From Dehalococcoidia bacterium UBA5748 (lineage in GTDB: Bacteria > Chloroflexota > Dehalococcoidia > Dehalococcoidales > UBA5627), in the NCBI GenBank assembly GCA_002419135.1, contig DIFM01000041.1, positions 1 through 64,000 on the forward strand: 64,000 bases of DNA, given 5' to 3'. Shown one piece after another: positions 20,058 through 28,392 of this stretch. The stretch's first letter is position 1; each line of letters opens with the position of its first letter. Under the pieces are notes generated by a model. That model saw only the letters and a list, made by a program, of their open reading frames with translations. It was not told where the DNA came from and made no database searches. A program made the position numbers and the translations under genes.

Positions 20058-21005
20058 TTATAACATATTAGATTCATTATATAAATCAATTAGCAAAGTA
20101 ACATTCACCGCTGCTAAATGTAATGCATAAGCTGCAATATAATTAGGAATAATAACTTTGTTTTGACCTTGCCCATGCCTTGCTAATCTGTTACTAACAG
20201 TAGGAAGTCCATTTTCAAGAGTTGCGCGTAGCGTATTAAAATGTTCACGCATAGGCTCAGGAATTAGACCATTACTAAAACAAGCATCCAATAATGGTTT
20301 TGCTGTTGCATTTTTATCTACACTCCACCTCTTATTATTAATAATTGTTTTCATTGTACTTTCAAAAGCCTTTAATGCCCAACTAATTGCATCTTTGTTT
20401 TTACCATCTTTGTAATGCTTATGTGCCTCAAGTAATTCTTCTAAACTGCTCTCAAAACCAGATTTTTGAAGCAAAGTTAGTGCTGGGAGAGTAATTTCAG
20501 TATGCATATATTCTGAATCCATGCGGATTATTTGTTGACATACATATTGATAACCAACCCCGTGTTCTTTAAATCTTGTATTCAATTCATCTATAGCTTC
20601 ATCAGCGCTCATGCTTGCATCAGAATTTTTTTTATCAATATCATCATATTTGCTACATATATCTTCAATATATTTAAACGATAGTTCTATTAAACTTAAA
20701 ACTCTATCAATATTTTCTTCTACCAGCAAATAGGAACGGCAGTTCTCATAAGAATCAGAGAACTCATTAGATAGAGCAAAGACACCAAATTCCCTACATA
20801 AAATGTAATGTATTGTCCACCAAACTACATTTGGTTTCTCCGTTATTTCAAGGTCATCGTTATAAGGTCCAATTGCATCATCCCAAATAAATATTATTTG
20901 CGTTCTTAATTCTTCCGGGAGATTGTCATACTTATAAATATCAGTCTTATCTGTATTTTCTCTTAGCTTTTTACGTTTTGAATATATATCATCGTAAACC
21001 GACAT
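20058..21005 (-). CDS. AbiJ-like / STM4504-CBY_0614 family protein
   Basis: 315 residues, AT-rich compared with neighbours. The N-terminus (YSKRKKLRENTDKTDIYKYD, then LPEELRTQIIFIWDDAIG) resembles the AbiJ N-terminal domain 4 of proteins named STM4504/CBY_0614. The C-terminal half (HYKDGKNKDAISWALKAFES, NGLPTVSNRLARHGQG) resembles the Abi-type C-terminal domain often tied to phage exclusion. It stands alone between trxA and acsE with GGGAG before its ATG. A role in abortive infection is inferred from family naming only; no toxin active site is obvious and no partner gene is present. Confidence 0.7.
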   Translation of the reverse strand: MSVYDDIYSKRKKLRENTDKTDIYKYDNLPEELRTQIIFIWDDAIGPYNDDLEITEKPNVVWWTIHYILCREFGVFALSNEFSDSYENCRSYLLVEENIDRVLSLIELSFKYIEDICSKYDDIDKKNSDASMSADEAIDELNTRFKEHGVGYQYVCQQIIRMDSEYMHTEITLPALTLLQKSGFESSLEELLEAHKHYKDGKNKDAISWALKAFESTMKTIINNKRWSVDKNATAKPLLDACFSNGLIPEPMREHFNTLRATLENGLPTVSNRLARHGQGQNKVIIPNYIAAYALHLAAVNVTLLIDLYNESNML

Positions 21006-21063
21006 TGTTTTATACTCCCTACTATTTGCATATAATCCTTGATAATTCGTTATCTTATTGAAA

Positions 21064-21942
21064 CTATATCTCCAGCCACGAATGAGAGTACAGGCTATCG
21101 CCGTTTAGAACCTTCACCGATTTGGCATACTCTTTCTCTTTCTGGCAGAGTGCGGAAAAGTCCGGATTATATCCGTCCATCATCTTATGCACCAGCTCTA
21201 ATATCTCCGGCATTTCGCCTCGTGCCAGCCGTACTAGTTCATCATCAAAGGCATCCACAATAGCGGAATAGATGCCATATTTCATAAGCATTGCCAGATA
21301 TGTACGGTTCAGATATGGCCTGAGATTGGCGGGTGTTCCGTTGGAAACATTGGAAAGCCCGACCACCGATTTACATCCGGGTGCGATATCGGCAAGCATG
21401 CTCATAAATTCCAAACAGGCTTTTACCTGGTTTGTATCTACACTTACCGGAGTAACTATGGGGTCTATCCAGATATCCTCATTCGGAATGCCGATTTCAT
21501 TGGCTTTATAAACGATATCAACCGCCAGCACGCATCTCTCGTTGGCATCACGCGGCATGCCATCTGTTCCCCACAACAGCCCGATAATCTCGGCATCGTA
21601 TGCTTTTGCCAACGGCAGCACTTTTTCCAGCCGTTCCGGCTGCAGTGAAACGGAATTGATAAGCGCCCGTTTTTCACAGGCTTTCAAGCCGGCTTCGGTT
21701 GCCAGCGGGTTGGTGGTGTCGAGAGAAAGTTGTTTATCTGTAACCTCCTGTACTGTATTAACCAGCCAGTGCATTAAAGAATCACCTTCCTTGCGTGCCG
21801 GACCGATATTGAGGTCAAGATAGTCCATTCCGGCTGCGGTTTCGGCTCTGGCAAGCTCACGGATAGGGTCGGGCAGGCGTTCCCGGAGTGCTGTTCCGAT
21901 TGTTTTCGACATTATATTGATGTTTTCTCCGATAATTATCAT
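21064..21942 (-). CDS. acsE: Methyl-THF:corrinoid/iron-sulfur protein methyltransferase
   Basis: Transfers the methyl group of methyltetrahydrofolate to the cobalt of the corrinoid Fe-S protein. It has 292 residues and a TIM-barrel pterin-binding fold. Conserved pterin-contact blocks are GENIN, YLDLNIGPA, LSLDTTN, INSVS, WIDPIVTP and GLSNVSNGTPANLRPYLNRT, with the Asn of GLSNVS as the expected catalytic residue. It is the last gene of the acs operon, 10 bases behind acsC. All expected residues are present, so the methyl-transfer step looks functional. Confidence 0.95.
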   Translation of the reverse strand: MIIIGENINIMSKTIGTALRERLPDPIRELARAETAAGMDYLDLNIGPARKEGDSLMHWLVNTVQEVTDKQLSLDTTNPLATEAGLKACEKRALINSVSLQPERLEKVLPLAKAYDAEIIGLLWGTDGMPRDANERCVLAVDIVYKANEIGIPNEDIWIDPIVTPVSVDTNQVKACLEFMSMLADIAPGCKSVVGLSNVSNGTPANLRPYLNRTYLAMLMKYGIYSAIVDAFDDELVRLARGEMPEILELVHKMMDGYNPDFSALCQKEKEYAKSVKVLNGDSLYSHSWLEI

Positions 21943-21952
21943 AAACTAAACC

Positions 21953-23302
21953 TCATGCTTTCCAAGTTTTCAAAAAAGCCGGTATATGCGCACCTTCCCT
22001 GGGACCGACAATTATTTCCCAGTCGGGGAGTTCTTCTTCCAGCGCGCCGCTTTCAATTGCAATATAACCGGGGATAATCAGCTTGCGGTGTTTTACTTTA
22101 TCGGTAATGCCGCATTTTTTCACAAAAGAGGCTATGGTATCGGCACCGAACTTACCGGCAGCCCAGGCTGTCATCACCGAAAGCCCTTCCGTATCCTTGA
22201 CAAGCAGGTAGCCGGGAACCCGGCTGCTTTCAATTTCTCCCGAAACTATAAAATAGGTCAGCGAAAAATTACAGGTTAACAGAACCGGAGAGTTATCGCC
22301 GGGTCCGCCTATTTCGTAAATACCTTCCGTTGTTGCCAGCGGTCTTTGCGGGTCTGAAAAGAGGTTCATCCGCAGTACCAGAAGAGGGAAAAGAGTTTCT
22401 CCGCTGAAATCGGAAAGCACAATGATGCCGGCGTACTTGGCAACAAAGGTAGCTGCTATCAACGATTCTTGAAGAGGGTCATCGGCAACCTCGCTAACCA
22501 TTACCATAGTTGGGTATCCGAGGGAGCGCATTTTCTGATTCAAAGCGGAACGACGCATAGCTACCTGGTCTTCCAGCGTGCCCGCTATATCCTTTACTCC
22601 GCTATCGATTACTATGTCTTTAATTTCGTATTTTTCAAGCCGTGTGGTAAGTTCGATGATATCATCAAGATTTTGACCTTTAACAGCTACCGGGCAGAAA
22701 TATTGTTTAGACAGAGCTGCAATCTTATCGAAATTTTCTTTAGTTAAAGCATAAATAAGCGGTCTCACGTCCGCACATAAAGGCAGCACTGCTTCCAGTA
22801 GGGTTGGGTTTTCACAGATTAACATAATACTTGCCCTGCACTTCTGCATAACCTTATTTATCAGGGTTTTGTATTTATCTGCGTTACCTGATTGGCATTT
22901 TAGGGCAACCATTTCTGCGCGCAGGGTTTGTCCCACTCTGTCATAAACGAGAGTATTGAAGCTCTCAATTCGTTTATCTATATCGGCTTCCGTCATAGCA
23001 TCGCTTATCAGCAATGCAATAGCGGGGGCATTTTCAAACCTTTTTTCATGACGGAACATCACCGTTTCCCCGCCGATTGTTTTTGCGTTTTCACCTTTTC
23101 CGATGGTAACCGGTCTGATGGGCGGGGTGGAGGCTTCTTCCAGTTTGTTTCTGGCTTCTTCAGAAAGATATGGGCATTTGGAAAGTTCGGTTTTACCGGC
23201 AGCCAAACTCATTGCAAAAGCCAAACAGGTGGGAACACCGCATTCGCCGCAATTGGTCTTTGGTAACATCTTAAATATTTCTATACCTGTAATAGCCATC
23301 AA
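21953..23302 (-). CDS. acsC: Corrinoid/iron-sulfur protein large subunit
   Basis: Gamma subunit of the methyl carrier (CFeSP), 449 residues. The N-terminal [4Fe-4S] domain has Cys18, Cys21, Cys26 and Cys43 (NCGECGVPTCLAFAM...CPY). A TIM barrel and a C-terminal corrinoid-binding Rossmann-like domain follow. With AcsD it carries methyl-cobalt between AcsE and acetyl-CoA synthase. It is followed by acsE and preceded by acsB, all tightly packed. Confidence 0.95.
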   Translation of the reverse strand: MMAITGIEIFKMLPKTNCGECGVPTCLAFAMSLAAGKTELSKCPYLSEEARNKLEEASTPPIRPVTIGKGENAKTIGGETVMFRHEKRFENAPAIALLISDAMTEADIDKRIESFNTLVYDRVGQTLRAEMVALKCQSGNADKYKTLINKVMQKCRASIMLICENPTLLEAVLPLCADVRPLIYALTKENFDKIAALSKQYFCPVAVKGQNLDDIIELTTRLEKYEIKDIVIDSGVKDIAGTLEDQVAMRRSALNQKMRSLGYPTMVMVSEVADDPLQESLIAATFVAKYAGIIVLSDFSGETLFPLLVLRMNLFSDPQRPLATTEGIYEIGGPGDNSPVLLTCNFSLTYFIVSGEIESSRVPGYLLVKDTEGLSVMTAWAAGKFGADTIASFVKKCGITDKVKHRKLIIPGYIAIESGALEEELPDWEIIVGPREGAHIPAFLKTWKA

Positions 23303-23319
23303 AAATATCCTTTACATCA

Positions 23320-24573
23320 TTATAGCTGGATTAGGGGCTTCATAGAAAGTGCAGGGTGGTTAACAGCTTTCAAAAAGGGCAAAATTTCTTCTTCGGAGGT
23401 GCCCGTATTTTCATCTGCAATCCTATCAAATAAGTCCTGGATACCGGCTTTATCAACCGTGTTACTAAACTTATCGCGGATATCGATTTTCAGAAATTTG
23501 GGCATCCAGACGATTCTTTTAATACCACCATCGGCACTTAGATACTTGCGCTGGGTAATATTGTATCTGCTGTGCCCCATAAAGCCGGGAGTATCCAATT
23601 CTCCTTTGGTATTATCGATTATGGTTTTAAAATCCATTCCGCAGGGGGTCATTCCCGTATAGTCTTTATCAGCAATCATGATACCGTTGCATAGGGGCAG
23701 TACAACGGAAATACACTCTACCCATTCGCAGGTCGGCATCGGCTTATCCATTATGCTGTACAAATTGTAGTATTCCGTTTTTCCCTGCGAGGATTTTTTA
23801 ATAAAGTCATTAACTCCCTGCCATTGTCCCAATCTTAAATCTATAGGATTATCTTTAATTATCGGTTTATTAGGCCCAGTCGGGTCGATGCTGTAAGAAG
23901 CCTGACAGTCTATCCAGTTGTAGGAGCCGCAGGGGCTGCTTCTTTCGGGGCTGATGGTGCATATGTGGTAAGGCATAAAAGACTGGCATATTGTACAAGA
24001 GTAGAAGGTATCGATTTCTTCATCTGTCATCCCTTCTATGCGCGCATCGCGTTGTGTATATACAGGTTTCACTTCATTTAGTATTTCTGTGACGCTGTTT
24101 TCTTCCGTGTAGATTTTTATCTGTATTTTATCAATAATACGTTCGAAATCCTCATGCAGTTTTTGGCAAAGGATAACCCCTATATGACGCAATGTGAAAC
24201 CTTTTTTTTCGATTGATTTAGAGATTCTCAGACATGCCATATCCCTCTGTCCGGTGTGCATTACGCCTTGTATGCGGTTTAAGATGCGATGAATCTGTTT
24301 TTCCAATACCGGTTCATAATCAGGCTGCATTTTATTGCCGGCGACCTCGATAACTATCGCTAACGGAAGAGCGGCTTTATTCGACAAGTCATTTATATCA
24401 GAGCCGGTTATCTCTATTTTACCGTCCTCAATATCTTCAATGCCTGCGGTGGTAAGCCATTCGACCATACGGCTGCTTTCTCCGCCGAATTCAACATACA
24501 GATTATCCGGGCGTATTCTTTCGCCTTCAAAATCGTTACCGTATGAAAATGGAAACCCTGGTATCTTTGACAT
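23320..24573 (-). CDS. acsB: Acetyl-CoA synthase, short CdhC-like form with altered A-cluster
   Basis: 417 residues from ATG 24573 (AAGG upstream). A longer reading to 24660 would overlap acsD and adds no conserved sequence. It lacks the CODH-binding N-terminal domain of the roughly 730-residue acetogen enzyme and so resembles archaeal CdhC. The [4Fe-4S]/bridging cysteines are present at 193, 196, 205 and 215 with canonical spacing (SCTICQSFMPYHIC, PERSSPCG). The expected Cys-Gly-Cys nickel motif reads Cys282-Glu283-Trp284 in TCEWVECI. An extra Cys occurs at 311 (GMTPCGMDF), and the glycine-rich segment after it is replaced. PGFMG and ADGGIKRIVWMPK are conserved. It normally joins methyl, CO and CoA, or the reverse; whether this form is active is uncertain. 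Confidence 0.88.
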   Translation of the reverse strand: MSKIPGFPFSYGNDFEGERIRPDNLYVEFGGESSRMVEWLTTAGIEDIEDGKIEITGSDINDLSNKAALPLAIVIEVAGNKMQPDYEPVLEKQIHRILNRIQGVMHTGQRDMACLRISKSIEKKGFTLRHIGVILCQKLHEDFERIIDKIQIKIYTEENSVTEILNEVKPVYTQRDARIEGMTDEEIDTFYSCTICQSFMPYHICTISPERSSPCGSYNWIDCQASYSIDPTGPNKPIIKDNPIDLRLGQWQGVNDFIKKSSQGKTEYYNLYSIMDKPMPTCEWVECISVVLPLCNGIMIADKDYTGMTPCGMDFKTIIDNTKGELDTPGFMGHSRYNITQRKYLSADGGIKRIVWMPKFLKIDIRDKFSNTVDKAGIQDLFDRIADENTGTSEEEILPFLKAVNHPALSMKPLIQL

Positions 24574-24616
24574 CTTTGACCTTATAGGGTGTGGATTAAA
24601 ATAATACCTAAAACAA

Positions 24617-25570
24617 TTATGACCGACCGGACGTAAGAACGGCCAGCATTTCTTTAACAAGCCTGATTGCCTCGGGATGTCTCATAATAAGGATATCAGC
24701 GCCGGCTGTAGCCAGTGTCATTGCCGACATAGCTTCCAGCAGAACGGCTCGTTTTGTGGCATCGCCGAGGTTCGGGTTTTCATATGTAGGGATTTTAGCC
24801 TCTTTGGTTTTCCAGGTTTCGGCAGCGATATTGCAGATTATGGGGAATTGCAGTTTTTCGTCATTCTGTGTCAGGGCGGCGATTCTGATTCGCTCAATCA
24901 CGGAATAGGCATATTCTATGCCGTAGCCGATGCTGCTGACCGTGGGGTCGATAAGAATCTTATCCTCCGGTACACCCAGGTTGCCAAGCAAGATATTCAA
25001 TTGTTTTGCCAGGTTAATATCGATCGGGCTGGAGGCGATGACCGTGTGTCCGCAAGCAATGGCTGTGGGGGCGATATTCTTATAATCGCCTTCCTCCAGA
25101 GGTCCCACAATCAGATTTTCCCCCTGGCAGACTTTGCAAACCTCAGTTAATACCGTGGTGTCTTTTTCATGATTGGCGGTCCCCCAGACAATCAACGGCA
25201 CTTCGATAGAATCCGCCACCTTTTTGGCAATTTCGGCTGCCTCTACTGCGCCGCGGTCAAGCCCATTAGGGTCTGTACTTGAAAGCTGCAGGCAAATCAT
25301 CTCGGCTTTATACTCATCGATGCATTTCTTTGCCCAGCTGACCGGGTTATCTATTACATCTTTGAATGGACTAATTGCCGCTTCAGCCCAGTCTTCCGGT
25401 TTTACATCGTAAATCTCCATTGCTATGACGGGAAGATGAGGCATTTTTGCGTCGAAAATATAAAAAGGATATGCGGTTTCGCCTCCTACGGTTACTGAAT
25501 TATTACCATTTCCGAGAATAATTTCCTTGATTCTGCCGTTATATTCAATTTCGGGAGTTTTAAAAGTCAT
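24617..25570 (-). CDS. acsD: Corrinoid/iron-sulfur protein small subunit
   Basis: Delta subunit of the CFeSP, 317 residues, TIM-barrel. It has VGGETAYPFYIFD at the N-terminus, the central LIVWGTANHEKDTTVL and ILIDPTVSSIGYGIEY. ATG 25570 is chosen for its GGAGG five bases upstream; the open frame extends to 25642 into folD without support. It partners AcsC, encoded two genes downstream with acsB between. Confidence 0.94.
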   Translation of the reverse strand: MTFKTPEIEYNGRIKEIILGNGNNSVTVGGETAYPFYIFDAKMPHLPVIAMEIYDVKPEDWAEAAISPFKDVIDNPVSWAKKCIDEYKAEMICLQLSSTDPNGLDRGAVEAAEIAKKVADSIEVPLIVWGTANHEKDTTVLTEVCKVCQGENLIVGPLEEGDYKNIAPTAIACGHTVIASSPIDINLAKQLNILLGNLGVPEDKILIDPTVSSIGYGIEYAYSVIERIRIAALTQNDEKLQFPIICNIAAETWKTKEAKIPTYENPNLGDATKRAVLLEAMSAMTLATAGADILIMRHPEAIRLVKEMLAVLTSGRS

Positions 25571-25583
25571 CCAAACCTCCGCT

Positions 25584-26474
25584 TTAAGCAAGTAAGTTAA
25601 TAATTTTAGCCGCCTTGATAGTATTAGACATAAGCATGGCAATAGTCATAGGTCCCACACCGCCGGGAACCGGTGTTATGGCGCTCGCTTTTTCTTTTAC
25701 CGATTCGAAGTCGACGTCGCCGCAGATAACGGCTTTTCCGTCTGTTGTCTCACCGATGCGATGTGTACTGGCATCGATTACTACCGCGCCCTCCTTTATC
25801 ATATCAGCGGTTATAAAGCGCGGTTTGCTGCCGGCGGCGGCAATCAGGATATCAGCCCGGCGGGTGTGCGAAGCCAAATCCCTGGTTTTGGTATGACATA
25901 CGGTTACAGTGGCATTAGCGCCTTTGCCCCTTTGCATAAGTATGCCCGCCATCGGCTTTCCGAGTATATTACTCCTGCCTATTATTACGACATCGGCGCC
26001 CTCGGTTTCTATACTGTATTTCTGTAAAAGTACCTGTATTCCGAGCGGAGTGCAGGGCAGGTAATTGGCTTTTCCTACCATCAAATTACCGACGCTTTCG
26101 GGGTTAAAACCATCCACGTCCTTGATGGGGTTAATGGCTGCCAGAACCGTGTTTTCATGGATATGCGGGGGAAGGGGGACCTGCACCAGTATTCCGTGTA
26201 TTTTGGGTTCATTATTCAGCCGGCCGATTAGAGACAATAACTCTTCTTCGCTTGTTTCGGCGGGCAGGTCATAGTTTTCGGAATGCAGTCCCATAGCTTT
26301 GCATGTTTTTACTTTCATACAAACATATAACTGTGATGCCGGGTCGCCTCCAACCAGTATCGTAGCCAGCCCCGGTACAATATCGTATTGTTTTTTTAAG
26401 CGAATGACCTCCTCGCTCAATTCCTCCCGTATGTTTTTTGCGGTTGCCGTTCCGTCAATGATTATTGCGGTCAT
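25584..26474 (-). CDS. folD: Methylene-THF dehydrogenase / cyclohydrolase
   Basis: Interconverts methylene-, methenyl- and formyl-THF, 296 residues. The catalytic Tyr and Lys are in QLYVCMKVKTCKAMG, the substrate motif is VQVPLPPH, the DVDGF block follows, and the NADP site is IIGRSNILGKPMAG with a closing TPVPGGVGPMT. It sits inside the acs operon, 13 bases before acsD and 3 bases after acsV. This links formyl-THF from Fhs to the methyl branch. No metF is seen in the window, so the methylene-to-methyl step must be elsewhere or absent. Confidence 0.97.
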   Translation of the reverse strand: MTAIIIDGTATAKNIREELSEEVIRLKKQYDIVPGLATILVGGDPASQLYVCMKVKTCKAMGLHSENYDLPAETSEEELLSLIGRLNNEPKIHGILVQVPLPPHIHENTVLAAINPIKDVDGFNPESVGNLMVGKANYLPCTPLGIQVLLQKYSIETEGADVVIIGRSNILGKPMAGILMQRGKGANATVTVCHTKTRDLASHTRRADILIAAAGSKPRFITADMIKEGAVVIDASTHRIGETTDGKAVICGDVDFESVKEKASAITPVPGGVGPMTIAMLMSNTIKAAKIINLLA

Positions 26475-26477
26475 AAT

Positions 26478-28391
26478 TTACTTTCCTCCCGGTGTTACCG
26501 ATGGGAACTCTTCACTGTTTGTATGCGGCAAAAACAGAGCGGCAATGTAGTTGTCCATAAAGAGGCTGTTTTCGGATAATTCAAGATTGGTCATCATAGA
26601 TGCGATTTTCCTTCCGTCATTTAACAGGTCGCGTGAGAAAGCAGATAACCTGGCTCCCAGTAACGAACCGTTTCCGACGAACAGGAACCTGTTTCTGGGG
26701 ATTTCGGGCAAAAGCCCGATGGTTATCGCATTTTCTATATTTATGTTATTCCCGAAAGTCCCGGCGATTATCACCTCTTCCAGGTTAATGAATTTTTTAT
26801 CGACACTTTGCAAAAGCGTTCGATATCCGGCATACATAGCTGCCTTGGAGCGAATCATATTTGCAATATCGGTTTCGGTAAGAACTATATCTTTATATGT
26901 CTGCGTTTCAGCGCCGTAAGCCAGTACATATTCGAAGCCGCTATCGCCTTCGCGGATTCTGCGGTTCAACAATCCCTTGTTGAACTTACCGTTCCGGTCA
27001 ATGGCTCCTTTTTCAAATAACTTGGCTGCTATGTTTATCAATCCTGAGCCGCAGATTCCCTTTGGTTTAGTATCGTCAATGGTGGTAATTAAAGGTTCGT
27101 ATGTCCGTGCATCGATATCGAAGCCTTCAATAGCGCCGGATGTGGCTATCATACCGTGCTTGATGCCACCCCCCTCAAATGTCGGTCCGGCAGAACAGGC
27201 TGCGGTAACCATCCAATCCTTATTTCCAAGCACTATTTCTCCATTGGTGCCGATATCTATGTAAAGAGTTAATTTGTCCTTTTGATAGGTGCCGGTACCC
27301 AGTATCCCGGAAACGATATCCCCGCCGACGTAACTGGCCACACAGGGGAGAGAGTAGAGATAAACATAGTCAGGTAACTCTATGCCTATTCTTCGCGCCT
27401 TTATAAGCGGCAGGAAATTTACCGTAGGCACGTACGGCGATAATCTTAGATATTTCGGGTTTAACCCCAGCAGTAAATGAGTTATTACGGTATTTGCCGC
27501 AAATACAACATAAGTTATACTCGCGATATCGATATTTGCCTTCTTTATGATGCTTTTTATCATGTCATTGATGGTGGCAACGAGCGCTTTTTGCAATTTC
27601 TCCATACCGTCCTGTTTTTGTGCCCAGGCAATACGGCTGATAATGTCCTCTCCGTAACTGATCTGGCGGTTATAATCGATGCCTTGTGCAAGAATACGCC
27701 CGCGGTTTAAGTCCAGTAACTGCCCTCTGACAGCAGTAGTACCGATATCAAAAGCCAGGGCGTAATTTCTCGTTCTGGTATCGCCCGCTTCGATATTTAT
27801 CAACTTAAAGCTGCTATCGGTATCCTCAAGCAAAGTGACGGTGGCATTCCATTCATCTTTTCTTAAAACATCAGCGAGTCCGTAGAGTACATCGTCATCA
27901 ATGGAAACTTTGTCGAAACCGCCTTGCTGCTTTAAGCCTTTAATAAGCCGCGAAAGGTCGCCGGTATTATCTTCCATGCCGGGTGGTATTAATTTTAAAT
28001 ATACCTTTTTTACCGGCGGGTCGAACTTCCAGCCGCTTGCCAATTCACAAGACGATAAAAGTTCCTCCCTTGAGAGAACCGCTTTTTCCAGTTTTGATGT
28101 TGCCGGAATCTCGACTATAAGGTCTGAGATAACCTTGCTTTTACAGGCTTGCCTGAAACCCTTTTTATAATCATGCCCGGAAATCTTATCTGTCCTTATG
28201 CTTTCAACCTGCCCGCGCTTGATAATAACATTACAGGTTCCGCAGACGCCTGCGCCGCCGCATGAGGCGTTGATATGCACCCCGGCGGCAACCGCTGCTT
28301 CCATCAGATTATCCCCGTGGCTTACAACAATATCCACATTATCCGGTTCGAAGTGTACCGTATACTTAAGTTCTGCGTTTTCTTCCGTCAT
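26478..28391 (-). CDS. acsV: Reductive activator of the corrinoid protein (RACo, ASKHA type)
   Basis: ATP-dependent reactivase that reduces Co(II) back to Co(I) in the CFeSP, 637 residues. The N-terminal [2Fe-2S] ferredoxin domain uses Cys44, Cys50, Cys53 and Cys83. A linker leads to the ASKHA ATPase with LAFDIGTTAVRGQL, LYIDIGTNGEIVLG and the C-terminal VIIAGTFGNNINIENA. Placed between fhs and folD and near acsC/acsD, it is the expected partner of this operon's corrinoid protein rather than a methanogenic-type RamA. Confidence 0.93.
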   Translation of the reverse strand: MTEENAELKYTVHFEPDNVDIVVSHGDNLMEAAVAAGVHINASCGGAGVCGTCNVIIKRGQVESIRTDKISGHDYKKGFRQACKSKVISDLIVEIPATSKLEKAVLSREELLSSCELASGWKFDPPVKKVYLKLIPPGMEDNTGDLSRLIKGLKQQGGFDKVSIDDDVLYGLADVLRKDEWNATVTLLEDTDSSFKLINIEAGDTRTRNYALAFDIGTTAVRGQLLDLNRGRILAQGIDYNRQISYGEDIISRIAWAQKQDGMEKLQKALVATINDMIKSIIKKANIDIASITYVVFAANTVITHLLLGLNPKYLRLSPYVPTVNFLPLIKARRIGIELPDYVYLYSLPCVASYVGGDIVSGILGTGTYQKDKLTLYIDIGTNGEIVLGNKDWMVTAACSAGPTFEGGGIKHGMIATSGAIEGFDIDARTYEPLITTIDDTKPKGICGSGLINIAAKLFEKGAIDRNGKFNKGLLNRRIREGDSGFEYVLAYGAETQTYKDIVLTETDIANMIRSKAAMYAGYRTLLQSVDKKFINLEEVIIAGTFGNNINIENAITIGLLPEIPRNRFLFVGNGSLLGARLSAFSRDLLNDGRKIASMMTNLELSENSLFMDNYIAALFLPHTNSEEFPSVTPGGK

Positions 28392-28392
28392 A

